DNA of 57,817 nucleotides. It comes from Candidatus Omnitrophota bacterium. Its GTDB lineage: Bacteria > Omnitrophota > Gorgyraeia > JABMRN01 > RBG-13-46-9. How positions within the stretch are numbered: position 1 is the first letter of the stretch; every line of letters starts with the position of its first letter. The stretch spans positions 1 to 57,817 of the forward strand of contig JAMXCZ010000003.1 of assembly GCA_024542975.1 (NCBI GenBank). The letters are read 5' to 3'. The notes beneath the pieces are model-generated. The model saw only the letters and a list, made by a program, of their open reading frames with translations, did not search any database and was not told the origin of the DNA. This document shows positions 8,909 to 17,890 of this stretch, piece after piece. A program made the translations under genes and the position numbers.

Positions 8909-9346
8909 ATGCAGATTGAGAGCGTGCTTTTAAAAACATGGTATTGTGAAGAAAGAAAAAAATTGGAAGATTCGCAAGCTTTTAAAAGAGAAGCATATCT
9001 AAAAGCCATTGATGTGAGGTCTGAGATTATTAATAAAATTCAAAAAGAAGATTTACAAAATCTAAAAGAAAAAGGGTATATTTCTAAGGAAGTTAAACTA
9101 ACCCTTTTATCCGATAGGGGTAAAGAACTATCTATGAAAAACGGTATAATAAATATGGGAATAAGTGACAGTAAAGAGTTACCAAAAACATGGGAAGAAA
9201 TATCCGCAATAGAAAGTGGACGTAAAAATATCTATGTACAATATTTCTATCAATTAAAGAAAGTAAATAAAATTGAAGAAGAACTAAAAAAACGAAAACT
9301 TAACTTCGAAAAAATATATGAAGAATATAAAAAGAATATAACATAA
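8909..9346 (+). CDS. Hypothetical coiled-coil protein
   Basis: 145 aa Lys/Glu-rich ORF, RBS AAAGGAGA upstream. Confidence 0.65.
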   Translation: MQIESVLLKTWYCEERKKLEDSQAFKREAYLKAIDVRSEIINKIQKEDLQNLKEKGYISKEVKLTLLSDRGKELSMKNGIINMGISDSKELPKTWEEISAIESGRKNIYVQYFYQLKKVNKIEEELKKRKLNFEKIYEEYKKNIT

Positions 9347-9349
9347 ACA

Positions 9350-9709
9350 ATGAAATACATATTCTTAATGTTAAGTTTATGTCTTTTTAATTCCCTCGCC
9401 CTCGCCGAAACGCACATCGACGCAAAGTTTAAATTCCCCTACGAACAGAAAAATACCGTTCTCGAACAATATGACGCCAATACTACAACAAAAGCATACT
9501 CAAAACTATCCCTCGAAGACAGGATCCGGCTGATACAAGACATCCTTGAGCGATACCGCAAGACCGGCGTTCAGACCAAGTATACAGCCGCAGAATACAT
9601 ATACGCTATCGATAATGTGCTTAAGAAGAACCCGGATTATACAACCGTGCCATTGGGGCAGATTATTAAGATGATACTGGAGGAAGAGGGTAAGGTTAAG
9701 GGGGAATGA
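9350..9709 (+). CDS. Hypothetical secreted protein
   Basis: Signal peptide MKYIFLMLSLCLFNSLALA. Confidence 0.65.
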   Translation: MKYIFLMLSLCLFNSLALAETHIDAKFKFPYEQKNTVLEQYDANTTTKAYSKLSLEDRIRLIQDILERYRKTGVQTKYTAAEYIYAIDNVLKKNPDYTTVPLGQIIKMILEEEGKVKGE

Positions 9710-10047
9710 TGGAGAAAAAATGGTCATGGGGTGTCAATGCGTTCGCCATATTAGTTCTATCTTTTGGAATATTTTTTCTTATCGATGATATAAAAATGAG
9801 AAACCTTAGCTTGATGGGAACAACATTTATTACGGTAATACCTGGTTTATTGGCTATGGGAATCATGCTGAGACGACAAATGGCTCGAAGGATATGCATG
9901 GCGTATTTTTGGGGAGTAGGTATCTTTGCAATCTTTGCCTCATGTTTTAAGGCTATTAATGGTAAAGCCATATTTAGCATAACGATTATCCTTCTAGCAA
10001 TCACTTGGTACCTCACCCGTCCAAAGGTAAAGGAGCTTTTTAAATAG
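9706..10047 (+). CDS. Small multi-TM protein
   Basis: 113 aa hydrophobic ORF ending LTRPKVKELFK; overlaps upstream stop. Confidence 0.65.
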   Translation: MMEKKWSWGVNAFAILVLSFGIFFLIDDIKMRNLSLMGTTFITVIPGLLAMGIMLRRQMARRICMAYFWGVGIFAIFASCFKAINGKAIFSITIILLAITWYLTRPKVKELFK

Positions 10048-10055
10048 GAGAAGCT

Positions 10056-10475
10056 ATGAATAAGAAGTGGTACTCGGGAATCATATTACTAGCAGTATTA
10101 CTTATACTAGGGTCAATTGACCAATTAAGAGATGGCGTGAGAATTGAATCATACCGATTACTTGCGCACCCATTACCAGAATTATATGTGATTATTCGTT
10201 ATGCTGTAGCTAAAATTTTCATATTTTTAGGACTCATTACAGCTATTGGTCTGTTTTTTAGAAGAAACATATCTAGAGTATTTGCAATTATTATAGGCAT
10301 TTACTTATCGGTGTTTTATTATTTAATAGAAGGTCCCCTGGCCGTAAAGAATTTGATAAGTTATGGGGTTGATATAAATGGTGCGGTTATACTTAAAATG
10401 ATAGGTGAATTTAGTTTTGGATTAAGTTTAATTTTATTTTTCACCCGGCCAAAAGTAAAGGAGATGTTTAGGTGA
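10056..10475 (+). CDS. Small multi-TM protein, related to 9706-10047
   Basis: Shares KKW N-terminus and FTRPKVKEMFR C-terminus with preceding ORF. Confidence 0.65.
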   Translation: MNKKWYSGIILLAVLLILGSIDQLRDGVRIESYRLLAHPLPELYVIIRYAVAKIFIFLGLITAIGLFFRRNISRVFAIIIGIYLSVFYYLIEGPLAVKNLISYGVDINGAVILKMIGEFSFGLSLILFFTRPKVKEMFR

Positions 10476-10720
10476 TAATTCTAGACATCATTGTCCTGAC
10501 CGCAGGATTTGGCTTATTAATATATGGCGCTTGGCAGCTTTACAATTTCAAGATGAAGGCCTATTTACTCATGGATTATACGTGGCATAGACTAGTCAAG
10601 AAGGATTGGTCAGGGCAAGATGATGAAGAAGCTCGGCATTACTTTAAGAGGGGGATTGTGGCGCTTATCGTGGGGATTATTCTTCTTTTGATAGCCTTTA
10701 AAATGTCAAATAGCCTATAG
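10472..10720 (+). CDS. Small two-TM protein
   Basis: 82 aa, hydrophobic N- and C-termini; overlaps upstream stop. Confidence 0.55.
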   Translation: MIILDIIVLTAGFGLLIYGAWQLYNFKMKAYLLMDYTWHRLVKKDWSGQDDEEARHYFKRGIVALIVGIILLLIAFKMSNSL

Positions 10721-10775
10721 TAAATAAAAAAGGAGACATTAACGCTTTTCCCACCTGCACAGAAAAGGAGTAAAA

Positions 10776-11096
10776 ATGTATATCCACCCTGACTTCAAGA
10801 ATTATATCAGCGATTTACTTTGTGCACGATGCAAGGAAACCAGAAAAGACTGTTCTGGTTGCCTACGGGATCTTTATGTTTCTTCTAATCTCGTAGAGCT
10901 TGCAAACGAGGATCTTGAGAAGTTTGTCGAAGATAAAGCGGCCTTTGTAGAATATTGCCGTTCTCGTTGCGTTCACTGTGATCAAAAAGTTAAAGACTGC
11001 GAGAAAGAAAAGTGGGCAGACTGCTTAAAAAGTTACGAGGGAGAGTTATTGGATAGGTTTGAGTTTGTGAATCATCAGGCTTTATGTTTGGCGTAG
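10776..11096 (+). CDS. Cys-rich (putative metal-binding) hypothetical protein
   Basis: CARCKETRKDCSGC ... CRSRCVHCDQKVKDC; RBS AAAGGAG. Confidence 0.65.
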   Translation: MYIHPDFKNYISDLLCARCKETRKDCSGCLRDLYVSSNLVELANEDLEKFVEDKAAFVEYCRSRCVHCDQKVKDCEKEKWADCLKSYEGELLDRFEFVNHQALCLA

Positions 11097-11182
11097 ATGA
11101 TCAATGGTGATGTAGTGTGGGTGGGAAAACTTATTGGATATGAAGAAGAAACAACCTGCCTCAAAGTAAAGGAACGGTTTAA

Positions 11183-11485
11183 GTGAATACAATAGAATGG
11201 ATAGTATGGATGATTTTTGCATTTATCACTGTTTTTGCAGGTATCATGTGGTTTATTCAAGATAAAAAGCATCCAACGGGGCAACGTTATGATACAAATG
11301 TTGTAGTTACGTTGCTTGCTTTACCAAGAATCGTTTTTTGGCAAATTCTTATATTAGTTCTATTTATTTTTGTAGATTTCAATAAACTAAATTTACTGTG
11401 GATTTATCCATTAGTCTGGTTTGGCATTTCGATAAAATGGGCTAAGCATGTCGATAAAAAAGATAAAGAAGGACTAAATAAATGA
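11183..11485 (+). CDS. Small membrane protein
   Basis: 100 aa with hydrophobic segments. Confidence 0.5.
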   Translation: MNTIEWIVWMIFAFITVFAGIMWFIQDKKHPTGQRYDTNVVVTLLALPRIVFWQILILVLFIFVDFNKLNLLWIYPLVWFGISIKWAKHVDKKDKEGLNK

Positions 11486-11967
11486 CCCTCTTCGCAAAAC
11501 GAATAATGATAGTACTTGTGCTGATTTTTGCCTCATCACAGATCTATGCCCTCCAGGATGAATATACTCAAAAGGTTGAAGAGGGCGGCATTGAAGACTT
11601 GTATCTTGAGCAGGGCATGGTAAACGGTGAGTTTTGGAACAACATGAGCAATCAAGATAAATTTTCATACCTTCTTGGATATCAAGATGGGCTTATGGCA
11701 ACAACGGCACATTTTGTATCGGGCGAAGCAGAAAAAACAAAAGCAATGAGCAGTTTTCCAAAAGGAGTGTTTAATCAACTTATACCGCAGATAGATGAAT
11801 TTTACGCAGAAGAAAAGAATATGGACATCCCAATAAGCTATGTCCTAACGATAATACGAAATCGACAAAAAGGTACTGATGAGACAAAGATACAGAACTA
11901 CACAGAATATCTCCGGGATAGTCAGGGTAAAGATTTGAGGAAATCTATTGAGGGGGAGCAAGAATGA
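11482..11967 (+). CDS. Hypothetical secreted protein
   Basis: Signal peptide MTLFAKRIMIVLVLIFASSQIYA. Confidence 0.65.
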   Translation: MTLFAKRIMIVLVLIFASSQIYALQDEYTQKVEEGGIEDLYLEQGMVNGEFWNNMSNQDKFSYLLGYQDGLMATTAHFVSGEAEKTKAMSSFPKGVFNQLIPQIDEFYAEEKNMDIPISYVLTIIRNRQKGTDETKIQNYTEYLRDSQGKDLRKSIEGEQE

Positions 11968-12317
11968 CCCTCTCCGCAAAACAAAAGATAATACTATGGA
12001 TAACGATTGGGCTTATTGTTCTGCTAGTCGGGCTTAATGCGGAGCGTGACCAACGTTATACCAAGGATATAATCAACACAGATAAGATTAAAATGTATGG
12101 GTTGGTTTCTGTCGATACAGTTAAATTTTTTGGATTAAACATAGGCTCTTCGACAATTACTGTAGAGCCGTCCAAGGTCAAGAAGAATAAATCGATTTTT
12201 AGCGATTCAAGCAAAGGTTTCTGGTGGCTATGGCTCCTAGCATACTACAAATACCAGCTCATAGTAGCAACCCTTCTGATCGGGTTGATGTTGTTTATAA
12301 CGCTAAGGAAGAAGTGA
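11964..12317 (+). CDS. Small two-TM protein
   Basis: ATGA overlap with previous gene; N- and C-terminal TM segments. Confidence 0.6.
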   Translation: MTLSAKQKIILWITIGLIVLLVGLNAERDQRYTKDIINTDKIKMYGLVSVDTVKFFGLNIGSSTITVEPSKVKKNKSIFSDSSKGFWWLWLLAYYKYQLIVATLLIGLMLFITLRKK

Positions 12318-12682
12318 GCAAAAAACTACTACTCTCTGTTTCAGTCTTTTTATGTATTTTTTTATGTGGTTGTGCTGCAGTAGAGAGACAATTAAACCCT
12401 CGCTCTTACTGGAAGAAAGAAATCAATAGAAGCGAAGCTTATCTCACCGCTTTAAAACAATTTGAAATAGATACTCTTCTTGAAATAAAGAAAAAACGGA
12501 TTACAATGCCAATCGAAATAAGGCAAGCTATAAATTTGGGCATTGATAGAGAGATGGCAACAGAAATGAGAAGGTTAGAATTGAAAGAAAACATTGAGCT
12601 TCTAAAAGAATTACGTAAGGATATAAAAGAAATACAGGAGAAACTAAATCAGGCTAAATATGAACTTAGTAAATATGAATAA
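12314..12682 (+). CDS. Putative lipoprotein
   Basis: GTG start overlapping upstream stop (GTGA); lipobox LCGC in KLLLSVSVFLCIFLCGCAAV. Confidence 0.6.
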   Translation: MSKKLLLSVSVFLCIFLCGCAAVERQLNPRSYWKKEINRSEAYLTALKQFEIDTLLEIKKKRITMPIEIRQAINLGIDREMATEMRRLELKENIELLKELRKDIKEIQEKLNQAKYELSKYE

Positions 12683-12947
12683 ACCCATCAAAAAAATCAT
12701 AGCCAGAGAAGGGCTTGTAATTATCGGAATACTTCTAATATCTCTTATACTTTATGTCTACGCAAAATTTTTAGGACAAGGAGCAGGATATCGTGGTCTT
12801 GATGGAGCGATATTTATTTTAAGGCGACAAAAAAGCATCTTCCTTTTATCAAGTTTAATTCTTCTGTTTGGCTATCCTGTCCGCTGGTTACTCCATTATC
12901 CTATCCATTTTATCCTTTGGGCAATTAGAATATTAAGGGCGAAATGA
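12660..12947 (+). CDS. Small membrane protein
   Basis: 95 aa, two hydrophobic segments. Confidence 0.5.
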   Translation: MNLVNMNKPIKKIIAREGLVIIGILLISLILYVYAKFLGQGAGYRGLDGAIFILRRQKSIFLLSSLILLFGYPVRWLLHYPIHFILWAIRILRAK

Positions 12948-13027
12948 TATGAAGATCTCCCTTACCCCTAAAGAAAAAAAGATAATACCCCTAGAGAATG
13001 TACGAAAGAGGCTCTAAAGAATAGATC

Positions 13028-13594
13028 ATGAAAATAATATGTTCCAGCTGCAAGAAAGTTTTAGGCATTCAAAAACCTTTTAATGATAATTCCGAAGTTC
13101 CAGCCAAATGTCCTGATTGCTTCCAGAAAGAAAAGGAAGAGGCTTCAAAGTTGCCGCCATTGCCAGCACCTGGTGAGCGAAAGGATATTACATTCGGAAG
13201 CGGTCTCAAGGGTTTTCTTACGGTCGCAGGCACTAATACTGCAAAACTTCCCCTGTGGTATTTGATAGTTTCCGGGAAGAAGATATTTTGTGCCAAGGAT
13301 CACAGAGAGAGTTTTCAGGAATACCTAGAAATGAGAGACAGCGATCAGGTAGATGTGACTTTCGTATATTCTTCATCTATTAAGATTTTGCCAGGAGATC
13401 GCAGAAGAAAAAAACAACCCATTAAGAAAGAGAAGCCCCAATCGATTGATTATAATTGTACTGTAACGGTTCCCAAGGGTTACGCGCTTATGATGTTTGA
13501 TAGCGTGGCGGAGCAGCACGAGCGGTTTATGGGTGTAGTTATTGAGGGAATGGCTAAAGCATGGAAGGATAGCAGGCTCGGCTTATCGGTGTAA
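13028..13594 (+). CDS. Zinc-ribbon hypothetical protein
   Basis: CSSCKKV...KCPDC N-terminal motif. Confidence 0.65.
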   Translation: MKIICSSCKKVLGIQKPFNDNSEVPAKCPDCFQKEKEEASKLPPLPAPGERKDITFGSGLKGFLTVAGTNTAKLPLWYLIVSGKKIFCAKDHRESFQEYLEMRDSDQVDVTFVYSSSIKILPGDRRRKKQPIKKEKPQSIDYNCTVTVPKGYALMMFDSVAEQHERFMGVVIEGMAKAWKDSRLGLSV

Positions 13595-13610
13595 AAGAAG
13601 TTTAGGAGAG

Positions 13611-13877
13611 TTAAGCTTTTCCTTTGAAATTAAGCAGTTTTGAAAGGCTTATACGAAAGGCATTAGCGAGCTTTTCTAGCGTATCTATCGTGGCTCCGGA
13701 GGGATTTTTACCTTCCAATAGTTGAATGTGTTTATAGTCTACCCCGGATAATTCCGATAACTTTTCTTGGGTATAACCCCGCTTCTTACGCAATTCTCTT
13801 AATCTTACCGCAAGCTTGAGCTTAGTTCCCATGTTCATAACGACACAATTATCACATACTTTGCTAGTCGTTGACAC
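13611..13877 (-). CDS. XRE-family HTH repressor
   Basis: VRLRELRKKRGYTQEKLSELSGVDYKHIQLLEGKNPSGATIDTLEKLANAF; only convincing minus-strand gene in the element; true start may be the internal MNMGTK. Confidence 0.88.
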   Translation of the reverse strand: MSTTSKVCDNCVVMNMGTKLKLAVRLRELRKKRGYTQEKLSELSGVDYKHIQLLEGKNPSGATIDTLEKLANAFRISLSKLLNFKGKA

Positions 13878-13899
13878 CGTAAGAATACGGTGATATACT
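13871..13899 (+). promoter_or_regulatory. Sigma70 promoter with palindromic operator in the spacer
   Basis: TTGACA (13871-13876) N17 TATACT (13894-13899); CACCGTA-AGAA-TACGGTG perfect inverted repeat at 13875-13892. Confidence 0.8.
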
Positions 13900-13956
13900 T
13901 AAATGGGAAGGTGAAAAAATGAAACACCAAATTCCATATAGTAGGGTGCAAATTAA

Positions 13957-14160
13957 ATGAGTCCTACAGATAAAATCCTATTTTTTTTAATTGTAACTAT
14001 CGAGAAAAGCCGGAGAAGGCTACTCGTTTGGCTAAAGCAAAAGCCATTTCTCTGTGGGGCTGTTGTAGTTTTTATCTCAAGTTTCATAATACCCCGCTAT
14101 TTCATACAAGCTCTTGTTTTGGCTATGGCTTTGTTTGTGATGCAGTTAAAGACAAGGTGA
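13957..14160 (+). CDS. Small membrane protein
   Basis: 67 aa, hydrophobic core; first ORF after promoter at 13871. Confidence 0.45.
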   Translation: MSPTDKILFFLIVTIEKSRRRLLVWLKQKPFLCGAVVVFISSFIIPRYFIQALVLAMALFVMQLKTR

Positions 14161-14165
14161 AGAAT

Positions 14166-14384
14166 ATGGACAAGCCGATATTGCTAGACCGGGGAGAGGC
14201 AGAGAGGATCGCTGGTGAAATACTAGACAAGCTCGAGCCAGAGAATTACCCGAAGATACTGGCCCTAACAAGGGAATCAGCAATCAGGGGGATCGTGGAT
14301 GGCGCGGCCGTGGGGAACGACCAGTACCGGGAAGGGTTCCTGACGAACACGGTGTTAGTGATGGAAGCCGACTTGTCGTATTAG
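14166..14384 (+). CDS. Hypothetical MDKPILL-family small protein, copy 1
   Basis: MDKPILLDRGEAERIAGEILDKLEPENYPKILALTRESAIRGIVDGAAV; paralog at 15076. Confidence 0.7.
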   Translation: MDKPILLDRGEAERIAGEILDKLEPENYPKILALTRESAIRGIVDGAAVGNDQYREGFLTNTVLVMEADLSY

Positions 14385-14476
14385 CGCTCCTAGATACTAG
14401 ACATAGAAATGCTCACCCTTTTTAATTGTGAATACCAACAAACAATTAAGTACAAGTTAAGAAAGGATCATGGTTA

Positions 14477-15058
14477 ATGGTTGCCGGATTCTCACCAACA
14501 GATGAAGGAAATGAGGTCGTTTGTACCTTTTGTGGAGAAGAATTTAAAAAAAAGGATTTAATTAAATTAGACGATGGCGAATGGGGCTGCCAGAATTGCA
14601 TTGAAGAGGGGGCGTCTATTATAAAGCAAGTCATTGCTCAACGACGAGATGGGAGAGCAGCTAATCAGGATAGAACGAAGCCCAAGAATGAAGAGAACGG
14701 GAAGAGTTTAAAAGAAAAGACGCAGGGGAAACCAAGCTTGAAAAGGTTACAAGAGTTGGTGAGGTGGAGACATATGGTGACATTGATGAAACAGTTTATA
14801 GAAGGGCAGTCTGACAAAATGAACAAACTGGTTTTGTATATCGTTCTTTGGCTAATAATTGTTATTACCGCGTACTCGTTTTTGATTCCGAAGTATTACT
14901 TTACCACAAATTATGGTGTGCCATATTACCGTTGCAATAGAGTAACCGGCGTTATCGAAAATGTTTTGGATGAAGCGGATGAAGCGGATGACGCGCGTGA
15001 TAAGGCTGAAGAGCCAAAGCTTTTGTGGTTTAAAAACCTCTTCAGAAGGAACAAATAG
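14477..15058 (+). CDS. Zinc-finger plus TM hypothetical protein
   Basis: CTFCGEEF...GCQNC motif and internal TM LVLYIVLWLIIVITAYSFLI. Confidence 0.6.
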   Translation: MVAGFSPTDEGNEVVCTFCGEEFKKKDLIKLDDGEWGCQNCIEEGASIIKQVIAQRRDGRAANQDRTKPKNEENGKSLKEKTQGKPSLKRLQELVRWRHMVTLMKQFIEGQSDKMNKLVLYIVLWLIIVITAYSFLIPKYYFTTNYGVPYYRCNRVTGVIENVLDEADEADDARDKAEEPKLLWFKNLFRRNK

Positions 15059-15075
15059 AAAAGAAGGTGAATAAT

Positions 15076-15294
15076 ATGGACAAGCCGATACTACTAAACC
15101 GAGAGCAGGCCGAGAAGATCGCAAGCGAGATATTGAACGAGCTCGAGCCGGAGAACTACCCGAAGCTCCTGGCGTTAAACCGGGAATCAGCGATAAGGCG
15201 GATCGTAGACGGCGCGGCGGTGAGCAAAGACCAATACGAGGAAGGCTTCCTGACGAACGCCGTGTTGACGAACGAGAGCGACCTGTCCCGTTAG
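15076..15294 (+). CDS. Hypothetical MDKPILL-family small protein, copy 2
   Basis: MDKPILLNREQAEKIASEILNELEPENYPKLLALNRESAIRRIVDGAAV. Confidence 0.7.
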   Translation: MDKPILLNREQAEKIASEILNELEPENYPKLLALNRESAIRRIVDGAAVSKDQYEEGFLTNAVLTNESDLSR

Positions 15295-15386
15295 ACGAAC
15301 CTGTAAGTCCTCAAAAATCCTACCGAACTTCCGTAGAAGATTCCGAAGGTATTATACGAAGCTGGGAAGCTAACAAATAAAATGGC

Positions 15387-16046
15387 TTGAGTAGCCTGCG
15401 AAGTAGCGTTACAATAAAACAGCAATCAAAGATGGAAAGGAGTCAAACAAAAATGAGAATATTAGAGCTCGATTTAGATGCTGGCATTAGCCCCATAAAT
15501 ATTACAAAAACTGAAGAACTCAAAAGACTTGGGAATCGCGCTAAAAAAAGAGAATTATCGCATGAACTTCAAAGCGAAGGAAGAAAAATTAGGAAAAAAT
15601 TTGATCTTCCAATTAATGGAATAAAAAAATTTCCAAGGGGCAAAAAGTTATCAGAATCAGAAAAAAAGCAGCATAAAGAAAAAAATAAACCTTTCAATTT
15701 AATTCTATTATCTCTACTCTATGATGATGAAGAACTTAAAGAACGGGGCATTGAGGGAAAAAGTCGAAAAAAAGAATATGAAGAGGACATAAGAGAGCTT
15801 CGACGTAAACTTTTTTTGCCAATGGAATTTCAAAAAACGCTAGCCCATTGGTATATACCATATAATAAAATTCCAGCAATTTACACTCATTCGTCCGGGT
15901 GTCAAATATGGCGTAAAGATGTAGACGGTGAAAGAATACTTTTTGTTAGCGTAACCGCCAAGACTAGACACAACGATTACAGACAAGTTTGGAGCTGTAT
16001 AGAAGAACAGCGGGATTTTTATTATAAAAGTGTTATTTTTAAATAA
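15387..16046 (+). CDS. Hypothetical basic protein
   Basis: 219 aa ORF; start may be internal MRILELDLD. Confidence 0.55.
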   Translation: MSSLRSSVTIKQQSKMERSQTKMRILELDLDAGISPINITKTEELKRLGNRAKKRELSHELQSEGRKIRKKFDLPINGIKKFPRGKKLSESEKKQHKEKNKPFNLILLSLLYDDEELKERGIEGKSRKKEYEEDIRELRRKLFLPMEFQKTLAHWYIPYNKIPAIYTHSSGCQIWRKDVDGERILFVSVTAKTRHNDYRQVWSCIEEQRDFYYKSVIFK

Positions 16047-16140
16047 AATGTGATATACTTGAAGCAGTAAAGTTCTTTATAAAAAGTAGTAACACTGGGC
16101 TCAAACCCGCAATCCTATTATAGGTAGGATTCAAAACCGC

Positions 16141-16178
16141 AGCCCCATAATAACTAAAAAGTTATTGTGGGGCTTTTT
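16141..16178 (+). terminator. Rho-independent terminator
   Basis: GCCCCAtAATAAC-taaaaa-GTTATTgTGGGGC followed by T7. Confidence 0.85.
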
Positions 16179-16275
16179 TTATTTGCGAAAAAGGATTCCG
16201 CAATAGCTGAAGCAATTTATATTTCTACAGTGATCCATAAGGTGATGAACGATATAGCTAAAAGAATGAAAAAAA

Positions 16276-17592
16276 GTGAAAGGACTGAAAAAAATGAGAC
16301 AAGCAAAAGAAGAAAATCTACCTACAATACCGCATAACGAAGAAGCCGAACGCGCTTGTTTGGCCTCACTCATACTAGACAAAAACCTCATAAACGAAGC
16401 TATCGAGACTATTGCTCCCGAGCATTTCTACGGCGCTCGAAATAGGACCGTGTATAAAGCCATACTTACCCTTGCAAAAGAAGGAAAGCCGGCAGACCTT
16501 GTAGTCTTAAACGACGTTTTAAAGAATAAGGACGTTCCCGCGTCCTTTTTGGTCGAACTTACTGCCTCAATTCCTACATCCGCAAACTTTCGCCATTACG
16601 CAGAAATACTTAAAGGCCACTATGTCCGGCGCCTGACAATAGAGAAATCATACCGCCATATCGAGGAGGCTCAAACTACCGATGATTATTCCGGACTTCT
16701 CGCTTTAGTAACGCAAGAATTTTCTAAGCTTGCCCAGGAGCAGATTAAAAGCGATATCCTGTCACCAAAGGAGTTGGCTAAGATAGGATTGAAGGATTTC
16801 ACCGATAGGCTTGATAATAAAATTGATTTTACAGGCTTTTCCAGTGGCTATTATCAGCTTGATAGGCTATGCGGAGGCTTTGGTCGAGGCGATCTGGTTA
16901 TCGTGGCTGGCCAGACAAGCATCGGCAAGAGCGCGTTCCTTTTAGATATTGCTTATCGGCAATCGATCCGAGGAGGCCTTAAATGCGCTTATTTTAGCCT
17001 GGAGATGGGTGTTTTTGAGATAGTCTATCGCCTTCTAAGTAAGATGACTTTTTTGGAATCCACCGCTATAAAAGCGCCTAAGCTTTTAAAAGAAGAACAA
17101 ATAAAAAAAGTCATACAGGCTGCAAATGCTCTGCACGATTCCAATTTTTTCCTCGATATCATGCCTATCATCAATCTTGAAAAGCTCTTGGCTAAAGCGC
17201 GAAAGATAAATGCAAAGGAGAATATCGACTTAATTTTTATAGACTACATACAGCTCATATCAACCAGGGTTAAAAATCAGGCAAGACACGAGGTTCTTTC
17301 GGATATAACTAAGGACCTAAAGCAGCTTGCCCGGGAGCTTGAAGTACCGGTAATCGCCGGCGCGCAACTTAACAGATCCACGCTCGAGAAAGCAGAGCCC
17401 AAGTTAAGCCATATCGGGGAAAGCTTTGCGATCGTGCAACATGCCGATTCCGTGATTTTAATTTCAAGAAACGACGCAAATGCAACCCTCAATATAGCCA
17501 AAGCCCGGCAAGCCAAAGGCGGAAAATTCGACTTAAGATTCGATTTTAAAACAGTCTCCTTTGTGGAGCGGGAGGTAGCTAATGATTTATGA
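16276..17592 (+). CDS. dnaB: DnaB-like replicative helicase (phage/element type)
   Basis: IPHNEEAERACLASLIL N-terminus; VAGQTSIGKSAFLLDIA Walker A; FIDYIQLI Walker B. Confidence 0.93.
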   Translation: MKGLKKMRQAKEENLPTIPHNEEAERACLASLILDKNLINEAIETIAPEHFYGARNRTVYKAILTLAKEGKPADLVVLNDVLKNKDVPASFLVELTASIPTSANFRHYAEILKGHYVRRLTIEKSYRHIEEAQTTDDYSGLLALVTQEFSKLAQEQIKSDILSPKELAKIGLKDFTDRLDNKIDFTGFSSGYYQLDRLCGGFGRGDLVIVAGQTSIGKSAFLLDIAYRQSIRGGLKCAYFSLEMGVFEIVYRLLSKMTFLESTAIKAPKLLKEEQIKKVIQAANALHDSNFFLDIMPIINLEKLLAKARKINAKENIDLIFIDYIQLISTRVKNQARHEVLSDITKDLKQLARELEVPVIAGAQLNRSTLEKAEPKLSHIGESFAIVQHADSVILISRNDANATLNIAKARQAKGGKFDLRFDFKTVSFVEREVANDL

Positions 17593-17890
17593 GACTACTG
17601 ATATAAAACTTGGAGCTGCAATCCTCGCTGAAATCCTTGAGACCTTCTTCGTGGGTATTAGCAAAGAGAACTGTGTCGGCACAAAGAGACCTATCAAAAT
17701 AACCTATTCTGAGGAATACGCGGAGACGTTGAAAAAACTAATAGGAGACTACGAGAGAAAAGTTTTAATGGTAAATTTATACGAGTTTAATCGCGCGTTA
17801 TTTCTGATACGCAATGCGCTATTCGGAAGAAGTGGACATAATGGAAACGGATTGAGAGAAAGGAAGGCCGGAGGTGCAACTAGACGATAG
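17582..17890 (+). CDS. Hypothetical protein
   Basis: 102 aa between dnaB and O-like gene; overlaps both. Confidence 0.5.
   Translation: MIYETTDIKLGAAILAEILETFFVGISKENCVGTKRPIKITYSEEYAETLKKLIGDYERKVLMVNLYEFNRALFLIRNALFGRSGHNGNGLRERKAGGATRR

Noticed and set aside
8566-9009. 147-aa minus-strand ORF opposite the 8530 secreted protein
   Set aside because: The plus strand has a clear signal peptide and RBS; the antisense frame is low-complexity Val/Ile-rich.
13441-13465. CCAATCGATTGATTATAATTG as a fourth copy of the 1795/3003/8433 motif
   Set aside because: Lies inside coding sequence and matches only the central CAATCGATTGATT; probably chance.
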